Of a stretch of 64,000 bases of DNA, positions 8,266 to 18,369 are shown piece after piece. Location of the stretch: NCBI GenBank assembly GCA_002746535.1, contig NVWA01000008.1:1935-65934 (forward strand), in the 5' to 3' direction. The notes beneath the pieces are model-generated. The model saw only the letters and a program-made list of their open reading frames with translations, did no database searches and was not told the DNA's origin. Position numbers and translations under genes: made by a program. This DNA is from Planctomycetota bacterium. GTDB lineage: Bacteria; Planctomycetota; GCA-2746535. Positions within the stretch are counted from its first letter, which is position 1, and each line of letters opens with the position of its first letter.

Positions 8266-9045
8266 ATGAAATATTTTTTGCAAATCGCATATGATGGTAC
8301 CGCCTATCGAGGGTGGCAAAGGCAAGAGGGCGTTTTGGGAATCCAAGAAACCCTAGAGGAAACATTAAGTCAGGTTTTAGGTGAAACGATTTCAGTATTT
8401 GGTTGTGGACGTACAGATGCAAAAGTTCATGCGACACAATACTTTGTTCACATGGAAGTTAACGCCAAATGGGATTATGATTTAGTTTATCGATTAAACC
8501 AAAACTTACCCAACGACATCGCTGTATTTGAAGTGTTTTCTGTTGCTGATGATGCTCATGCACGTTATGACGTTAGTGAGCGTACCTACGAATATTATAT
8601 TCACACAAATAAGAATCCCTTTTTCGATGATCGTAGCTTTTTATACCAGCATAAAAAACTAGATTGTGAGAGAATGAAAACAGCGGTCAACTTGTTATTG
8701 AATTACACTGATTATTTATCTTTTTGCAAAACACCTGATCATAACAATACTACCATTTGCACGGTAACAGGCGTTTCATTTATTTGGACAAAGTCAAAAG
8801 ATCAAATGAAGTTTACAATCACAGCCAATCGATTTCTAAGAGGCATGGTCAGAGTGATTGTCCAGCGACTTGTTGATATAGGTAGAGGCGATCTAAGCTT
8901 AGAAGAATTTGAAGAAATGTTACTTAAGCCAAAATCCCCTGAAATAAAATCGATGGTTTCTCCTAGTGGATTATATTTGACGAAAGTTTGCTATTCATAT
9001 CACGACAGCCCCTTTTTTACGAAGCCTCCACCTTATTTTAATTAG
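8266..9045 (+). CDS. truA: tRNA pseudouridine(38-40) synthase TruA
   Basis: This cytosolic enzyme isomerises uridine to pseudouridine at positions 38-40 of the tRNA anticodon arm. The 259-residue protein has normal length. It opens with the family start YFLQIAYDGTAYRGWQRQ and carries the catalytic aspartate in GCGRTDAKVHA (Asp53). Further conserved pieces are NQNLPNDIAV, DARYDVSERTYEYYI-like motif II and FLRGMVRVIV near the C-terminus. The ATG is preceded by CAGGTAATCG, a weak ribosome site. It stands alone between the PL12 gene and a solute-binding protein, so it is probably transcribed from its own promoter. An 8-bp inverted repeat overlaps the stop codon. Confidence 0.95.
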   Translation: MKYFLQIAYDGTAYRGWQRQEGVLGIQETLEETLSQVLGETISVFGCGRTDAKVHATQYFVHMEVNAKWDYDLVYRLNQNLPNDIAVFEVFSVADDAHARYDVSERTYEYYIHTNKNPFFDDRSFLYQHKKLDCERMKTAVNLLLNYTDYLSFCKTPDHNNTTICTVTGVSFIWTKSKDQMKFTITANRFLRGMVRVIVQRLVDIGRGDLSLEEFEEMLLKPKSPEIKSMVSPSGLYLTKVCYSYHDSPFFTKPPPYFN

Positions 9046-9068
9046 CTTGTTTCGGTATTCGCTAATTA
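9039..9068 (+). terminator. Inverted repeat overlapping the truA stop
   Basis: TAATTAGC and GCTAATTA (8 bp, perfect) flank a 14-base spacer, with the truA stop inside the left arm. The stem is AT-rich and no T-run follows, so it is at best a weak terminator. Confidence 0.25.
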
Positions 9069-9269
9069 CCTACGGGAATATTTTCCTGGATTGAGTTTTG
9101 GATTATTCATGTACTTCTCCGAGGTCTAAATAACTTACGGTATAGTCTTTGTTTAATTTTTTTTCATTATTAAATAAAAAAAACAATGGATAAAACCAAA
9201 CATTAAATAATTACAATACTATTCTAGAGCCCTTATAGTAATATAAAATAATTTCCTTTTGGTTATGTT

Positions 9270-10136
9270 ATGAAAAATAAGTCTTTAATTTTCGTCACAC
9301 TCTTCATTTTAAGTATTTTGTTTGTTTATATTTTGAGCAAACTATTACATGAAAATGTCAAGCCTACAGAAACATCAAGCACAAGTAAAACTCATCATCA
9401 AAGTCAAGGTGTTGTCCATATTGCTACTGAAGAATACCCACCAAGTACTTCTTTTACATTAATGAACAATGGTATTGCTTGCCACATAGTTAAAGAGGAT
9501 TTTAAATTGCAAGGATTAGAAGTTCAATATCATTTTTACCCAGGTGCACGATCTTTTGAACAAGCTAAGTCAGGTTTTGTCGACGCTTCTCTTCCTTGGG
9601 TTAAAACAAAAGAGCGCGAAAAATATTTTCATTATGGTGCACCAGTTATGGTATCTGATGCTGAACACTTCTTTTATATTAAAGGGACTGATTTTAACTG
9701 GGATGCAGAAAAACCTGATTTTTCAAAAATAAAAAATAAAAAAATAGGCGCTATTATCTCATATGACTATGGTAAAGAATTTCAAGCAGCTGAAAAACAA
9801 AAAATGATTGATGTAATAAGAATTTCAACACAAACGCAATCTTTTGAAATGTTGTTTAGTGGCCGAATACAAGCATTAACATGTGAATATAATATTGGGA
9901 TGTATCAATTGATCAATAAATTTACCAAAGAACAGCGATCAAAAATAATTCACATTCGCGGTGGTAAATCTTCTGTTGAATATGATTATATAATATTTAC
10001 CAAAAAAAGAAAAAATGGAAAAGAATTGCAGGGGACCTTTGCCAAAGGTTTGAAACAATTAAAGGACAGCGGTAAATATCAACAGTATTTGGATGAATAT
10101 AAAAATGGAAAATACAGTAAAGAAATTTCCAAATAA
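9270..10136 (+). CDS. Extracellular solute-binding protein, family 3-like
   Basis: This 288-residue exported protein has an N-terminal hydrophobic segment (residues 5-25) and a Thr/Ser/His-rich linker. It continues with a periplasmic-binding-protein fold of the SBP_bac_3 type: VVHIATEEYPPSTSF, then GARSFEQAKSGFVDASLPWVKTKEREKYFHYGAP and a C-terminal LKQLKDSGKYQQYLDEY helix. Such proteins bind amino acids or other small polar solutes, either for ABC uptake or as orphan sensors. No ABC permease or ATPase is near. The N-terminus lacks a lipobox cysteine, so it may be a membrane-anchored sensor or a periplasmic protein. It ends 6 bases from the convergent PQQ-propeller gene. A distinct but similar protein is at 43873-44616. 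Confidence 0.78.
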   Translation: MKNKSLIFVTLFILSILFVYILSKLLHENVKPTETSSTSKTHHQSQGVVHIATEEYPPSTSFTLMNNGIACHIVKEDFKLQGLEVQYHFYPGARSFEQAKSGFVDASLPWVKTKEREKYFHYGAPVMVSDAEHFFYIKGTDFNWDAEKPDFSKIKNKKIGAIISYDYGKEFQAAEKQKMIDVIRISTQTQSFEMLFSGRIQALTCEYNIGMYQLINKFTKEQRSKIIHIRGGKSSVEYDYIIFTKKRKNGKELQGTFAKGLKQLKDSGKYQQYLDEYKNGKYSKEISK

Positions 10137-10142
10137 TTTTTA

Positions 10143-13100
10143 TTATTTAGGCCCATCTGTTTCAATTCCTTTGATGGGAAAACCATTTTTATCACCAATG
10201 GCTAGACCACAATATCTAATTCGTTGAATATCTTCAAGTTTTAATATTAACAAATTGCTTCCTTTTTTTAAGACCATTTTTTTCGTAATTAATTGATGCC
10301 TAACTTGGTTGAAATAAATTCCCTTAATGCTTGGCTTATTATTTAACCATGAATATGAAATGGAACCTGAATTTCTTTCTGGATTTAATATGTATAAAAA
10401 TGCTCGCGTTTTTTTCTTTGTTTTTAGGTTGATTGCAATGTAAAAGTTTGAGCTTTCCCCACGGGCAAACTTCCCAAACTGGAAAGAGGTTTTACCATTT
10501 GAGTATTTTTTTGTTTTATCAAACTTTACATATGGCTTTTCAATTAGCTTACCTTTAAATGGACCCAAATAAGACCATTTAGAGTGTGATCCTAATTTAT
10601 TATAATTTTTCAAGATAAAGATACGTTGGAATCTCGTTGGTATTTTAGCTGCTTTGAATAGTTTTTTATATAAATTAATATTTGAATATTTTTTTCTCCC
10701 TAAGTACCTATGTATGTAATTCATGGCATTAAAAAAAGCTTTTTCATTTTGATTAATTCTTAATAACCACATTTCATAAAGTTTTAGTAAATCATCTAAT
10801 TTCATATGGCTATTCTGAGCCGTAATGGTTGATATCATGATTGGGCCTATTTGGCTATTGGAAGGTAGGCTTTTTAATGAACGAATTATATTTTCATATT
10901 TGAGCCCAACATCTTCTTTTACAGTTGGTATTGTTATGGCTGGGGTTATGAACCCAATATTGTCGACAGGCTTTTTTGCTTTTAGTGAAAAGCATTTAAA
11001 CGTTTTTTTATCAAAATTATACGTTCTCGCCTTCGTATCAAGGGGCTTCTTTTCTTTTATTATCATAACGGGATCTATCTTCTGAAAATCTCTACTCCAG
11101 AGAATTTTTTTTGATCCTGGCCCAAATCTTGTTAATTGTCCTAAACAAGTATTCTTTGTTTGAACCCCTGATAGCCCCATTTTCGTTACCGATTTTTCTG
11201 AAGGATAGCCTGAAAATAAAGAAGTAAGTAGGAATGTTAAATGTGGTTTGTTTACATCTTGTATGGATGGATCATCAACATTCTTGTAATAAGTGCTAAT
11301 GATGTTGCGTTTATAACCAGCAATATGGTAGCCATGTATGGCTTTATGATGAGGACCATATCTATAATGTGAGATTTCTTTTGAAGGGAATACTTCTAGT
11401 GTATGAAATGTAAGAGCAAATTTAATCCAATCTGGTTTTACTCCAATTGATTTAGCAAAAGCATAGACTTCATTAAGACTTAAAACAATCTTTTTATAAA
11501 AGCTGGGATGTATGTCTAATATCTCGGGGTTCTTTATTTTAAATAAATGTAGTTTTTCTTTTAATAAAACAGCGAGGATGTTGATGACACAGAATGAATG
11601 GGCATTTTTTTTAGCTAATGCTTTTACCATGGAAATATTTTCTTTTTGACTGTGAAATCTTCTAGCATCAATGACCCATTTCTGTAGTTCAAGCCCCTGC
11701 GGAAAAAATCCTTTTCCGGATGAGTATAAATTTGATCTTAATTTAAAGTTATCTAATGTTTGAGCTTCATCATTGACATAAGTATCCCACTCCAAAAGTT
11801 TCATGCTGCCATATCTAGAGGTTCTATTTTTATTATAAAAGGAACCACCTATTCGGTAAGTTCCTAGCTCAATCCCTTCTTGAAACTGACGAAATTCAAT
11901 TGCAAAATCGGGTAATGTATTTCTGAATCTTGAATAGAATGTTTTTAGCGGTACTACAATGTAAAGATGCAAATCACCGTTGTCATCTTTTTCTTTCCAG
12001 GATTTTAAAGAATCATTTATATGATCACCTGCAATACAGTGTTCCCAAAGATCCGGACTCCATTTAATAATAACTGGTTGTGATTGTTGATTCGCAGAAA
12101 TACGAAGCATTGTTTTTTCTTTTAAGTTTACCTGTGGCGAAAGTCTAAAGTGGAGAAAGGCCTTTTGCTGATTAGCAAATATTTGGTAATGAACCTTTCT
12201 TGAGGGTTTACTGCGGTTATTTGAGAGCCATTGATTATTTTCAATCTTCGTTTCTGGATATAGCTCGTTGTATGGGAAATCAGAATTAACCTTATTCGAT
12301 ACCCTGAATGACTTTATTTTACTAAAGTGATTATGTGGGTCAAACTGTCGCAAAAAGTACATTTGTGTGCCACGCAATTCCAATAGGCTATTATCAAGGG
12401 GGAATAAGCTGGTGTCATCTCGATGTCCAAAATGGGCGGCCTCAATAGATACAAAATCAATTAGTTCCAATGTCTTTTCTTTGATTTCGAAAGTTTCTAT
12501 TGAATAAATAGAAAAAACGATGATTTTATTCCCTTTTTTGAAGCTAGTGAATTGAGGGTTTCTATTATCCCCTCGGACTCTAAATTGAATGGTATAGACC
12601 TTGCCTCCCTCAAGATATTCCCCACTGCTACTGCCGATAGTTGGAAAACATAGGTATCCTCCGTTTTTTACTGCTCTTGCTTCTTTATATTTGGTTACCA
12701 GCTTACCCGTTTTTGTTTCAAACAAACTATTATAAGCAAGACTAAACTTTTTTCCCAAGACCCTGTTCGTTTGACCAGCTGAATGTCTTCTAGGGGGAAA
12801 GAATTTGTAAATTTGTTTTCCAGTTGTTGGATCAGCATATAAAGTACCGAGTGTTCTAGCAACAATTACCAAGTGTCCATTTTCGGAGTAAATAGAGAAA
12901 CTGTGTCGATCTTTTTTCTTCCAAAGAAATTTGCCACGAAGATTTATATCATATGCCTTTAGCCATGCCCCATGATTGATAATTAATTTTGAACCTATAA
13001 CGACCATACTTTTCGCATTCTCTTTAATCATATCAAATAGATGCTTACGGGTTTTTGAATCCAATACACGAATAGTTCCTGAAGGTGTTTGAAAAATGAT

Positions 13101-16100
13101 GAATTGGCTATTGCTAGTAACAACAAGAGTTCTCTTTGAAGGTGACCCCCATGTTATTGGTAATTCTGTTTGATACTGATATTGCCAAAGGATTTTTCTT
13201 GTGAACAAATCTTCTGCACGCACTTCACCAGGCTCTGAAATAATTATTTTATCTTTTAGTAAACAGTGATATGGAATTTGGCTATACCAAAGAATACTTG
13301 GTTGAATATAAGCACCGGACTTTTGTTCAAAGCCTTCTCGAAAGAGTGTTATATGGTGTCCTCTTTTTAGAATATGGTGTTGTGGCATAGATGTAGAAAT
13401 TAGAGAGGCATCATAAGCTCCTGATGTATAGGCCTTTTCAGGAATATAAATAGATTTTTCAAGACAGAGACTATCATATGGCAAAGGGGGATTCATGGCA
13501 TCAGGTTTAACAAAACCTGTTTGCTGAAAAGGGCTTCTTAGTAATTGTGTTGGCTTTAATATGCCAGAATTATTAAGAAGAAAAGCGTCTTTTTTCGTTA
13601 AGATTACCCAGCGATTATGTCCATACACTATTTTTAACGGTTGAATAGTAAGTGATATCTTTTTGATGAATTGGCCATTTTTTTTGTCGAAAAAAGCAAG
13701 ACTTTTTAAACATGGAATGATAATGTGTTTTTCGGTTAGTTCGCCTTCCCCTTGAGGTATCAAGCCATTGGTGCTTTTTCTCCAAATGGTTTCCCCTGTG
13801 TTAGCATTAACTTTAACCAACTTAGGAGTTTGATAAGCGGTGTGTTCGGAAAAATATATGTAATGCTTAGATTTTCTACCATGAAATAACATGGGACGCA
13901 AGTGATCTGATCTCCATATATTTTTCCCACTACTTTTATTGGTGCCTGTTAATATTTGAATGTCTGGCATATAGCTGACGATGGTCTCTCCAAAGGCTCG
14001 AATATAACCTGAGGGGGCATGCGCATATGTTTTATGGAAATCTTTGTGATAGTAGTTTTGTGGCAAGTTTGTGATGTAGGACTGACCCCACAATAGTTGT
14101 TTAGCAACAGTATCCGCTTTAAAGATCATGCCTGTGCCTGTGAATCCATATATAAATTGTTCTTCTTTTATAAAATGTTGATCATGCCTGTAGGAGTTCC
14201 AGCGTTTATTTCTTATAGCACCTAGTGGAATTGAAGTATGAATAAATCCATCAGTAGGATCAATGATATTAAAGGCAATTGAAGGTAATGTCTGTTTACT
14301 GTCGTAACTAAGAAATGCTAGGTTGCCGCCGTTAGCGATAGGTGCTGATAATGGTTCCTTTTGTCGCATCCCTTTTAGTGTATACAGGTCCCAATTAAAA
14401 TCACCATTGATAGAAAATGACTTGATTGTTTTTCTTCCAGAATAGTTCATGTTAGCAAACTGATAGATCTTTGATCCGCTTTGTTCCAGAACAAAACGTT
14501 TTTGATGGGGTCCACGTTCTGTGCTACGATAATATTCATTTGAACCAATATCCTTCCATAATAACTTCCCATCGGTTAAGTTAAATGCGAGAATAGAGTT
14601 TGACGTTGATAGAAATAATTTGGATGCCGTAAACAATGGCTCTACGCCTTGGTGAGTAAGTTTTACGGGGTGATTCCAGTATTGAATGTGATCATTTGGC
14701 AATGGAATTCGTTTTATTAATCTACCTGGTGCAAGAGGTTTAAATATTGTATTGTTTTTCAAGGTTGTTTTTAATTTGGCTAGCGATATTTGTTTTCCCT
14801 TAAATTTTATTTGATTATTTTTAAAGGAGTTGAGAGGTGTCCGGTTTTGTGGTAGCAGATCACATAAATCTTCTAGAGCATACAGTTTAGAAAGGACAAC
14901 AGGTTTTAATCCCGGATTTATTTTAGCAGTCCATGATAAATGGAAATAGGCCTTTTCAAAGAAACCTCTTTTGAAATAATATTCACCAAGAGCCTGATGA
15001 ACTTCCGGTAACTTTAATATCATGCTAAATTGCGCAGCAATATTTTTAAGACCTTGGATGTCTTTTTTTAATAGGTGCTTTTTGATTTTACCTGATAATT
15101 TTTTTAGACTATATTTTTTAAAATCATTTAAAAAGGCCTGGTTGTTTTGAGCGGCATCTATGAAGATATGTCTAATGCTATAAAAGTGATCATTTTTTTT
15201 GATCAAAAAATGTTTCATGCCTAAAAGTTGGTTGTAACATTTTTCTAAAATAGTTTCTTCGTCTTTATAATCCAGTATTGTTCGTTGAGTGTTTAAGGCT
15301 AGACTTTCTTTTGTAGATTCTGAGATGATTAAGTTGCTGGCACGTTGATCTGGTATAAAGTCATGTTTTTTGATGGCCAATCCTCTTTTATTGCCAGCCA
15401 TAATAAGCGCTTGTATCTTTCTGTTTGCTAATGCGTGCCCTTCTGCTTGTCCAAAATGAATATATGTTTTAATTAATGATTTATATAGATTGATGGCGTA
15501 TTCCACCTGCTTTTTATCAGGCATTTTTTTCTTTTGATAGGCAATCATTTTTTCAATAACTTCAAAAATAGTTTTATTGTTATTGTCGGGAATACCTTGC
15601 CGCAAAAAAATTTGATTAAAAGGTCTTCTTCCAATAACGGTATCATTTTTTACCATGATTTCAGAAATAAATAATGCCGGATGATATTGATAAAACTGTT
15701 TGGCTAGTAAATAAGCTTCATAAGCACTACCCATAGACTTAATATAGCTTTTTATTAACTCGACAGTTTCTTTAGGGTGTTTTTTAGTATAGGATAAATA
15801 AGGTTGCGTTCTTAGTAAGCGATTTATTAGTGGTGCGACTCCATTTCTTTTTGATCCTAGATGTGGTAGAATTTTTTTTAAAATCCACTGTACATCTTTT
15901 TCGTCAGTTGATGACATGTGTTGAACGACATTTTTTTTTATCTCTGTATATGATTTTTTAGAAAGAATGTAAAGTTTGATATTTTTCCCAACAAGTTTAA
16001 TAAGTTCTAGTTTGCTGGGGCCAGCATTTAGAGTAAAGAATTTATTACCTGAAAATTGGTAAGAAAGTATTCCATGGCCAAGATTTAAAAGTGGTTGTTG

Positions 16101-16523
16101 ATTGAAAAAACCTTGAGCATTGGCAAAGGAAGGCTGAATGATGAGGTATTGATCTTTGGTCGGTATATCGAATTCCCATTTATAAATCATTCTGGCGGTT
16201 TTAGAATTCCTTTTATAGTAATTACCGAGGGGTAGTTGTTTAGGTGGTAGGTATACAACTGGTTTGTCATATAGGGTTAGTTCTTTATCCTTGACAGTTA
16301 TTAGACTTCGAGAAATAGAATAGAAATAATCTGATCGTTGGGTTTTTTTGATAGGTACAAATTTTTGTTTGACTATTGTATGATTGATTAAATCGCAGGC
16401 GATGGAGGGATACTCAGTAAAAATGTTATCAACATACTCCTGCGCATTGAATTTATCTTGAGAAAAAGAGGTTGTGAAAATGCCACTAAAGAAAAGAATC
16501 AAGAGGAATACTTTTTGTGTCAT
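10143..16523 (-). CDS. Giant secreted PQQ-like beta-propeller protein
   Basis: This 2126-residue exported protein starts at an ATG preceded by AAAGGGTTTTAA. It has a signal peptide (MTQKVFLLILFFSGIFTTSFSQ). Residues of roughly 200-570 are helical and TPR-like (ALGEYYFKRGFFEKAYFHLSW). Residues of about 620-1290 hold many PQQ/BamB-type propeller blades (FNLTDGKLLWKDIG, SSGKNIWRSDHL, NANTGETIWRKS, FTRKILWQYQYQ, PTTGKQIYKF). A region around 1420-1560 looks like a CBM9/DOMON sandwich, and the C-terminal part has another beta-rich segment. I recognise no catalytic site. Comparable giant propeller proteins occur in PVC bacteria, where their role is unclear; binding of polymers or surface assembly are guesses. 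It is monocistronic and convergent with the solute-binding gene. Confidence 0.75.
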   Translation of the reverse strand: MTQKVFLLILFFSGIFTTSFSQDKFNAQEYVDNIFTEYPSIACDLINHTIVKQKFVPIKKTQRSDYFYSISRSLITVKDKELTLYDKPVVYLPPKQLPLGNYYKRNSKTARMIYKWEFDIPTKDQYLIIQPSFANAQGFFNQQPLLNLGHGILSYQFSGNKFFTLNAGPSKLELIKLVGKNIKLYILSKKSYTEIKKNVVQHMSSTDEKDVQWILKKILPHLGSKRNGVAPLINRLLRTQPYLSYTKKHPKETVELIKSYIKSMGSAYEAYLLAKQFYQYHPALFISEIMVKNDTVIGRRPFNQIFLRQGIPDNNNKTIFEVIEKMIAYQKKKMPDKKQVEYAINLYKSLIKTYIHFGQAEGHALANRKIQALIMAGNKRGLAIKKHDFIPDQRASNLIISESTKESLALNTQRTILDYKDEETILEKCYNQLLGMKHFLIKKNDHFYSIRHIFIDAAQNNQAFLNDFKKYSLKKLSGKIKKHLLKKDIQGLKNIAAQFSMILKLPEVHQALGEYYFKRGFFEKAYFHLSWTAKINPGLKPVVLSKLYALEDLCDLLPQNRTPLNSFKNNQIKFKGKQISLAKLKTTLKNNTIFKPLAPGRLIKRIPLPNDHIQYWNHPVKLTHQGVEPLFTASKLFLSTSNSILAFNLTDGKLLWKDIGSNEYYRSTERGPHQKRFVLEQSGSKIYQFANMNYSGRKTIKSFSINGDFNWDLYTLKGMRQKEPLSAPIANGGNLAFLSYDSKQTLPSIAFNIIDPTDGFIHTSIPLGAIRNKRWNSYRHDQHFIKEEQFIYGFTGTGMIFKADTVAKQLLWGQSYITNLPQNYYHKDFHKTYAHAPSGYIRAFGETIVSYMPDIQILTGTNKSSGKNIWRSDHLRPMLFHGRKSKHYIYFSEHTAYQTPKLVKVNANTGETIWRKSTNGLIPQGEGELTEKHIIIPCLKSLAFFDKKNGQFIKKISLTIQPLKIVYGHNRWVILTKKDAFLLNNSGILKPTQLLRSPFQQTGFVKPDAMNPPLPYDSLCLEKSIYIPEKAYTSGAYDASLISTSMPQHHILKRGHHITLFREGFEQKSGAYIQPSILWYSQIPYHCLLKDKIIISEPGEVRAEDLFTRKILWQYQYQTELPITWGSPSKRTLVVTSNSQFIIFQTPSGTIRVLDSKTRKHLFDMIKENAKSMVVIGSKLIINHGAWLKAYDINLRGKFLWKKKDRHSFSIYSENGHLVIVARTLGTLYADPTTGKQIYKFFPPRRHSAGQTNRVLGKKFSLAYNSLFETKTGKLVTKYKEARAVKNGGYLCFPTIGSSSGEYLEGGKVYTIQFRVRGDNRNPQFTSFKKGNKIIVFSIYSIETFEIKEKTLELIDFVSIEAAHFGHRDDTSLFPLDNSLLELRGTQMYFLRQFDPHNHFSKIKSFRVSNKVNSDFPYNELYPETKIENNQWLSNNRSKPSRKVHYQIFANQQKAFLHFRLSPQVNLKEKTMLRISANQQSQPVIIKWSPDLWEHCIAGDHINDSLKSWKEKDDNGDLHLYIVVPLKTFYSRFRNTLPDFAIEFRQFQEGIELGTYRIGGSFYNKNRTSRYGSMKLLEWDTYVNDEAQTLDNFKLRSNLYSSGKGFFPQGLELQKWVIDARRFHSQKENISMVKALAKKNAHSFCVINILAVLLKEKLHLFKIKNPEILDIHPSFYKKIVLSLNEVYAFAKSIGVKPDWIKFALTFHTLEVFPSKEISHYRYGPHHKAIHGYHIAGYKRNIISTYYKNVDDPSIQDVNKPHLTFLLTSLFSGYPSEKSVTKMGLSGVQTKNTCLGQLTRFGPGSKKILWSRDFQKIDPVMIIKEKKPLDTKARTYNFDKKTFKCFSLKAKKPVDNIGFITPAITIPTVKEDVGLKYENIIRSLKSLPSNSQIGPIMISTITAQNSHMKLDDLLKLYEMWLLRINQNEKAFFNAMNYIHRYLGRKKYSNINLYKKLFKAAKIPTRFQRIFILKNYNKLGSHSKWSYLGPFKGKLIEKPYVKFDKTKKYSNGKTSFQFGKFARGESSNFYIAINLKTKKKTRAFLYILNPERNSGSISYSWLNNKPSIKGIYFNQVRHQLITKKMVLKKGSNLLILKLEDIQRIRYCGLAIGDKNGFPIKGIETDGPK

Positions 16524-16831
16524 TTAAAACCCTTTTAGTTTGGTGGTGGTTTATCGTATTTAGTTATTGTTGATTTGGAAGGAGAAGCATTTTTTGAACT
16601 ATATTAACAGATGACTTTGAGAAGATGTTGCTTGAATGAGAGGCAAAAGATTTATAAGATAGTGCTTAAAACATAATCACGACTATCCCGCGATAATTTG
16701 CCATGTTAGTCAGGAAGTACCATAAATCAAATATTAGTGTACATTAATATATAAATTAAATAGTCTTTTCTTGTTGTGTGAATTAGCCGAAAATAATAAA
16801 GTTTATGCTTTGTTATGCCAGCCTGAACAGG

Positions 16832-16924
16832 GTTGCTAGATCAATTGGATATAAATATTGAACAACTTATATTCATGGGTGCCGATGGTGTAAAATATAA
16901 AGAACAGGCTAAGTATAATTGTAA
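16832..16924 (+). pseudogene. Decayed fragment of an aspartate/glutamate racemase gene
   Basis: Bases 16832-16893 match 1082-1143 inside the racemase gene, with 56 of 62 positions identical by my count. In the equivalent frame it reads LLDQLDINIEQLIFMGADGV, then diverges and stops shortly after. The parent reads LLSDQMDINIEQLISKGADGV there. The fragment lacks both catalytic cysteines and any start, so it is a remnant. It shows that a second, paralogous or transposed copy of this gene once lay here, or that a short segment was copied. Confidence 0.7.
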
Positions 16925-17030
16925 GCAGTAAACAAATCTAAAAGGTCTGTCCTTTAAATTTTTATCTTTTTCTTCTCTTTAATTTCAAATGACATGCGGT
17001 ATTGGCAAAAAAGTTAGGTTTAGTGATGAC

Positions 17031-17048
17031 TTGTGGTTTAAACCACAA
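17031..17048. promoter_or_regulatory. Perfect 18-bp palindrome upstream of argD
   Basis: TTGTGGTTTAAACCACAA is fully self-complementary and lies about 140 bases upstream of argD, between divergent genes. It is a good size for a dimeric regulator site. It does not resemble the Escherichia coli ARG box. Function is inferred from symmetry and place only. Confidence 0.35.
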
Positions 17049-17187
17049 TATGTAGCCATGAATACCTCAAATCAATGCTTTTGATAGATTTTATACCGCT
17101 TGATTTGATTTTAGATTTTATTAAAATTCTCGGTTCGCATTTCATAGACTTATGCTGATTTGATTAAGATAAACGGAACCTATAATA

Positions 17188-18369
17188 ATGAAGACAAAAG
17201 CAATAATTAAACAATTTGAAAAAAGCGTAATTCCGAATTATGTTAGATACCCAATTGCGTTTGCAAAAGGTAAAGGTAGTTACCTTTGGGATGTTGAAGG
17301 TAAGAAATATTTAGATATGTTCCCCGGTTGGGCCGTAAGTGGTCTAGGACATTGCCATCCGCATGTCGTCAAAGCCATTAAAAAACAATCTGGTGAATTA
17401 TTGCATATGTTTAATCTTTTTTATATGCAACCGCAAGGTGAATTAGCTGATTGGATATTTAAAAAAAGTAAAGGTCTTCAATCTTTTTTTTGTAATAGTG
17501 GTGCCGAAGCAAATGAAGGCGCGATTAAATTGGCCAGATTACATAGTCCAAAAGGAAAGAGTGAGATTATCACGATGAAGAATAGCTTTCATGGCAGAAC
17601 TTACGCAGCCGTTTCCGCAACTGCGCAGCCTAAGTACCATGAAGGCATCAAACCTATTGTTGGTGGATTTAAGTATGTAGAGTTTAATAATATAAATGCA
17701 CTTAAAAAAGCGATTACTAAAAAAACATGTGCCATCATGCTTGAACCTATTCAAGGTGAAGGGGGTGTGAATATTCCTGATAAGTCTTATATGAAAGCTG
17801 TTCGGAAACTTTGCGATGATAAAGGGCTTTTATTAATTCTTGATGAAGTACAAACAGGTATGGGAAGAACGGGTAAATATTTTGCTCATCAGTTATTTGG
17901 TATAAAACCTGATATCATGACACTTGCGAAAAGTCTTGGTGGGGGTGTTGCTATTGGGGCGACTTGTGCAATACCAGAGGTTGCTAAAAGTATGAAGCCT
18001 GGTACCCACGCTTCTACATTTGGTGGAAACTCTTTGGCATGTGCTGCTGGCATTGCCGTGTTTGAAACTATTGAAAAAGAAAAATTATTGAGTGCATCAG
18101 TAAAAAAAGGGTCTTACCTAACGAAAAAATTAAATGAATTAAAGAAAAAGTATCCTGTTATTAAATCGGTCAGAAATTGTGGTTTAATGATTGGAATTGA
18201 TCTGACAAAATCAGGCCAGCCATTGGTCAACATTTGTCTTGCAGATGGGTTAATAATCAACTGTACCCACGATACTATATTACGATGGATACCTGCCATG
18301 ACTGTTACTACACAGGAAATTGACAAGGGTCTGAAATTATTTGAAGGAGCATTGAAAAAATGGCATTGA
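17188..18369 (+). CDS. argD: Acetylornithine aminotransferase
   Basis: This is a class III PLP aminotransferase of arginine biosynthesis. It transfers the amino group of glutamate to N-acetylglutamate semialdehyde to give N-acetylornithine. The 393-residue length is normal. Motifs are FCNSGAEANEGAIKLAR (cofactor phosphate region), Asp219 in LILDEVQTGMGRTG and the PLP lysine Lys248 in TLAKSLGGG. Its stop overlaps the argF start by 10 bases, so the two are translationally coupled. They head a run of closely spaced genes through rph, rdgB and alaS. The identification as ArgD over GABA or ornithine aminotransferase rests mainly on length, motifs and the argF neighbour. Confidence 0.93.
   Translation: MKTKAIIKQFEKSVIPNYVRYPIAFAKGKGSYLWDVEGKKYLDMFPGWAVSGLGHCHPHVVKAIKKQSGELLHMFNLFYMQPQGELADWIFKKSKGLQSFFCNSGAEANEGAIKLARLHSPKGKSEIITMKNSFHGRTYAAVSATAQPKYHEGIKPIVGGFKYVEFNNINALKKAITKKTCAIMLEPIQGEGGVNIPDKSYMKAVRKLCDDKGLLLILDEVQTGMGRTGKYFAHQLFGIKPDIMTLAKSLGGGVAIGATCAIPEVAKSMKPGTHASTFGGNSLACAAGIAVFETIEKEKLLSASVKKGSYLTKKLNELKKKYPVIKSVRNCGLMIGIDLTKSGQPLVNICLADGLIINCTHDTILRWIPAMTVTTQEIDKGLKLFEGALKKWH

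Larger units (their letters stand above)
16524..17187. other. Long intergenic region upstream of argD
   Basis: This is 664 bases with no intact gene. It separates the divergent giant PQQ gene and argD, so it should contain promoters for both. It holds a decayed racemase-gene fragment (16832-16893) and a perfect 18-bp palindrome (17031-17048), described separately. The rest is AT-rich; I see no tRNA or recognisable riboswitch. Confidence 0.5.
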
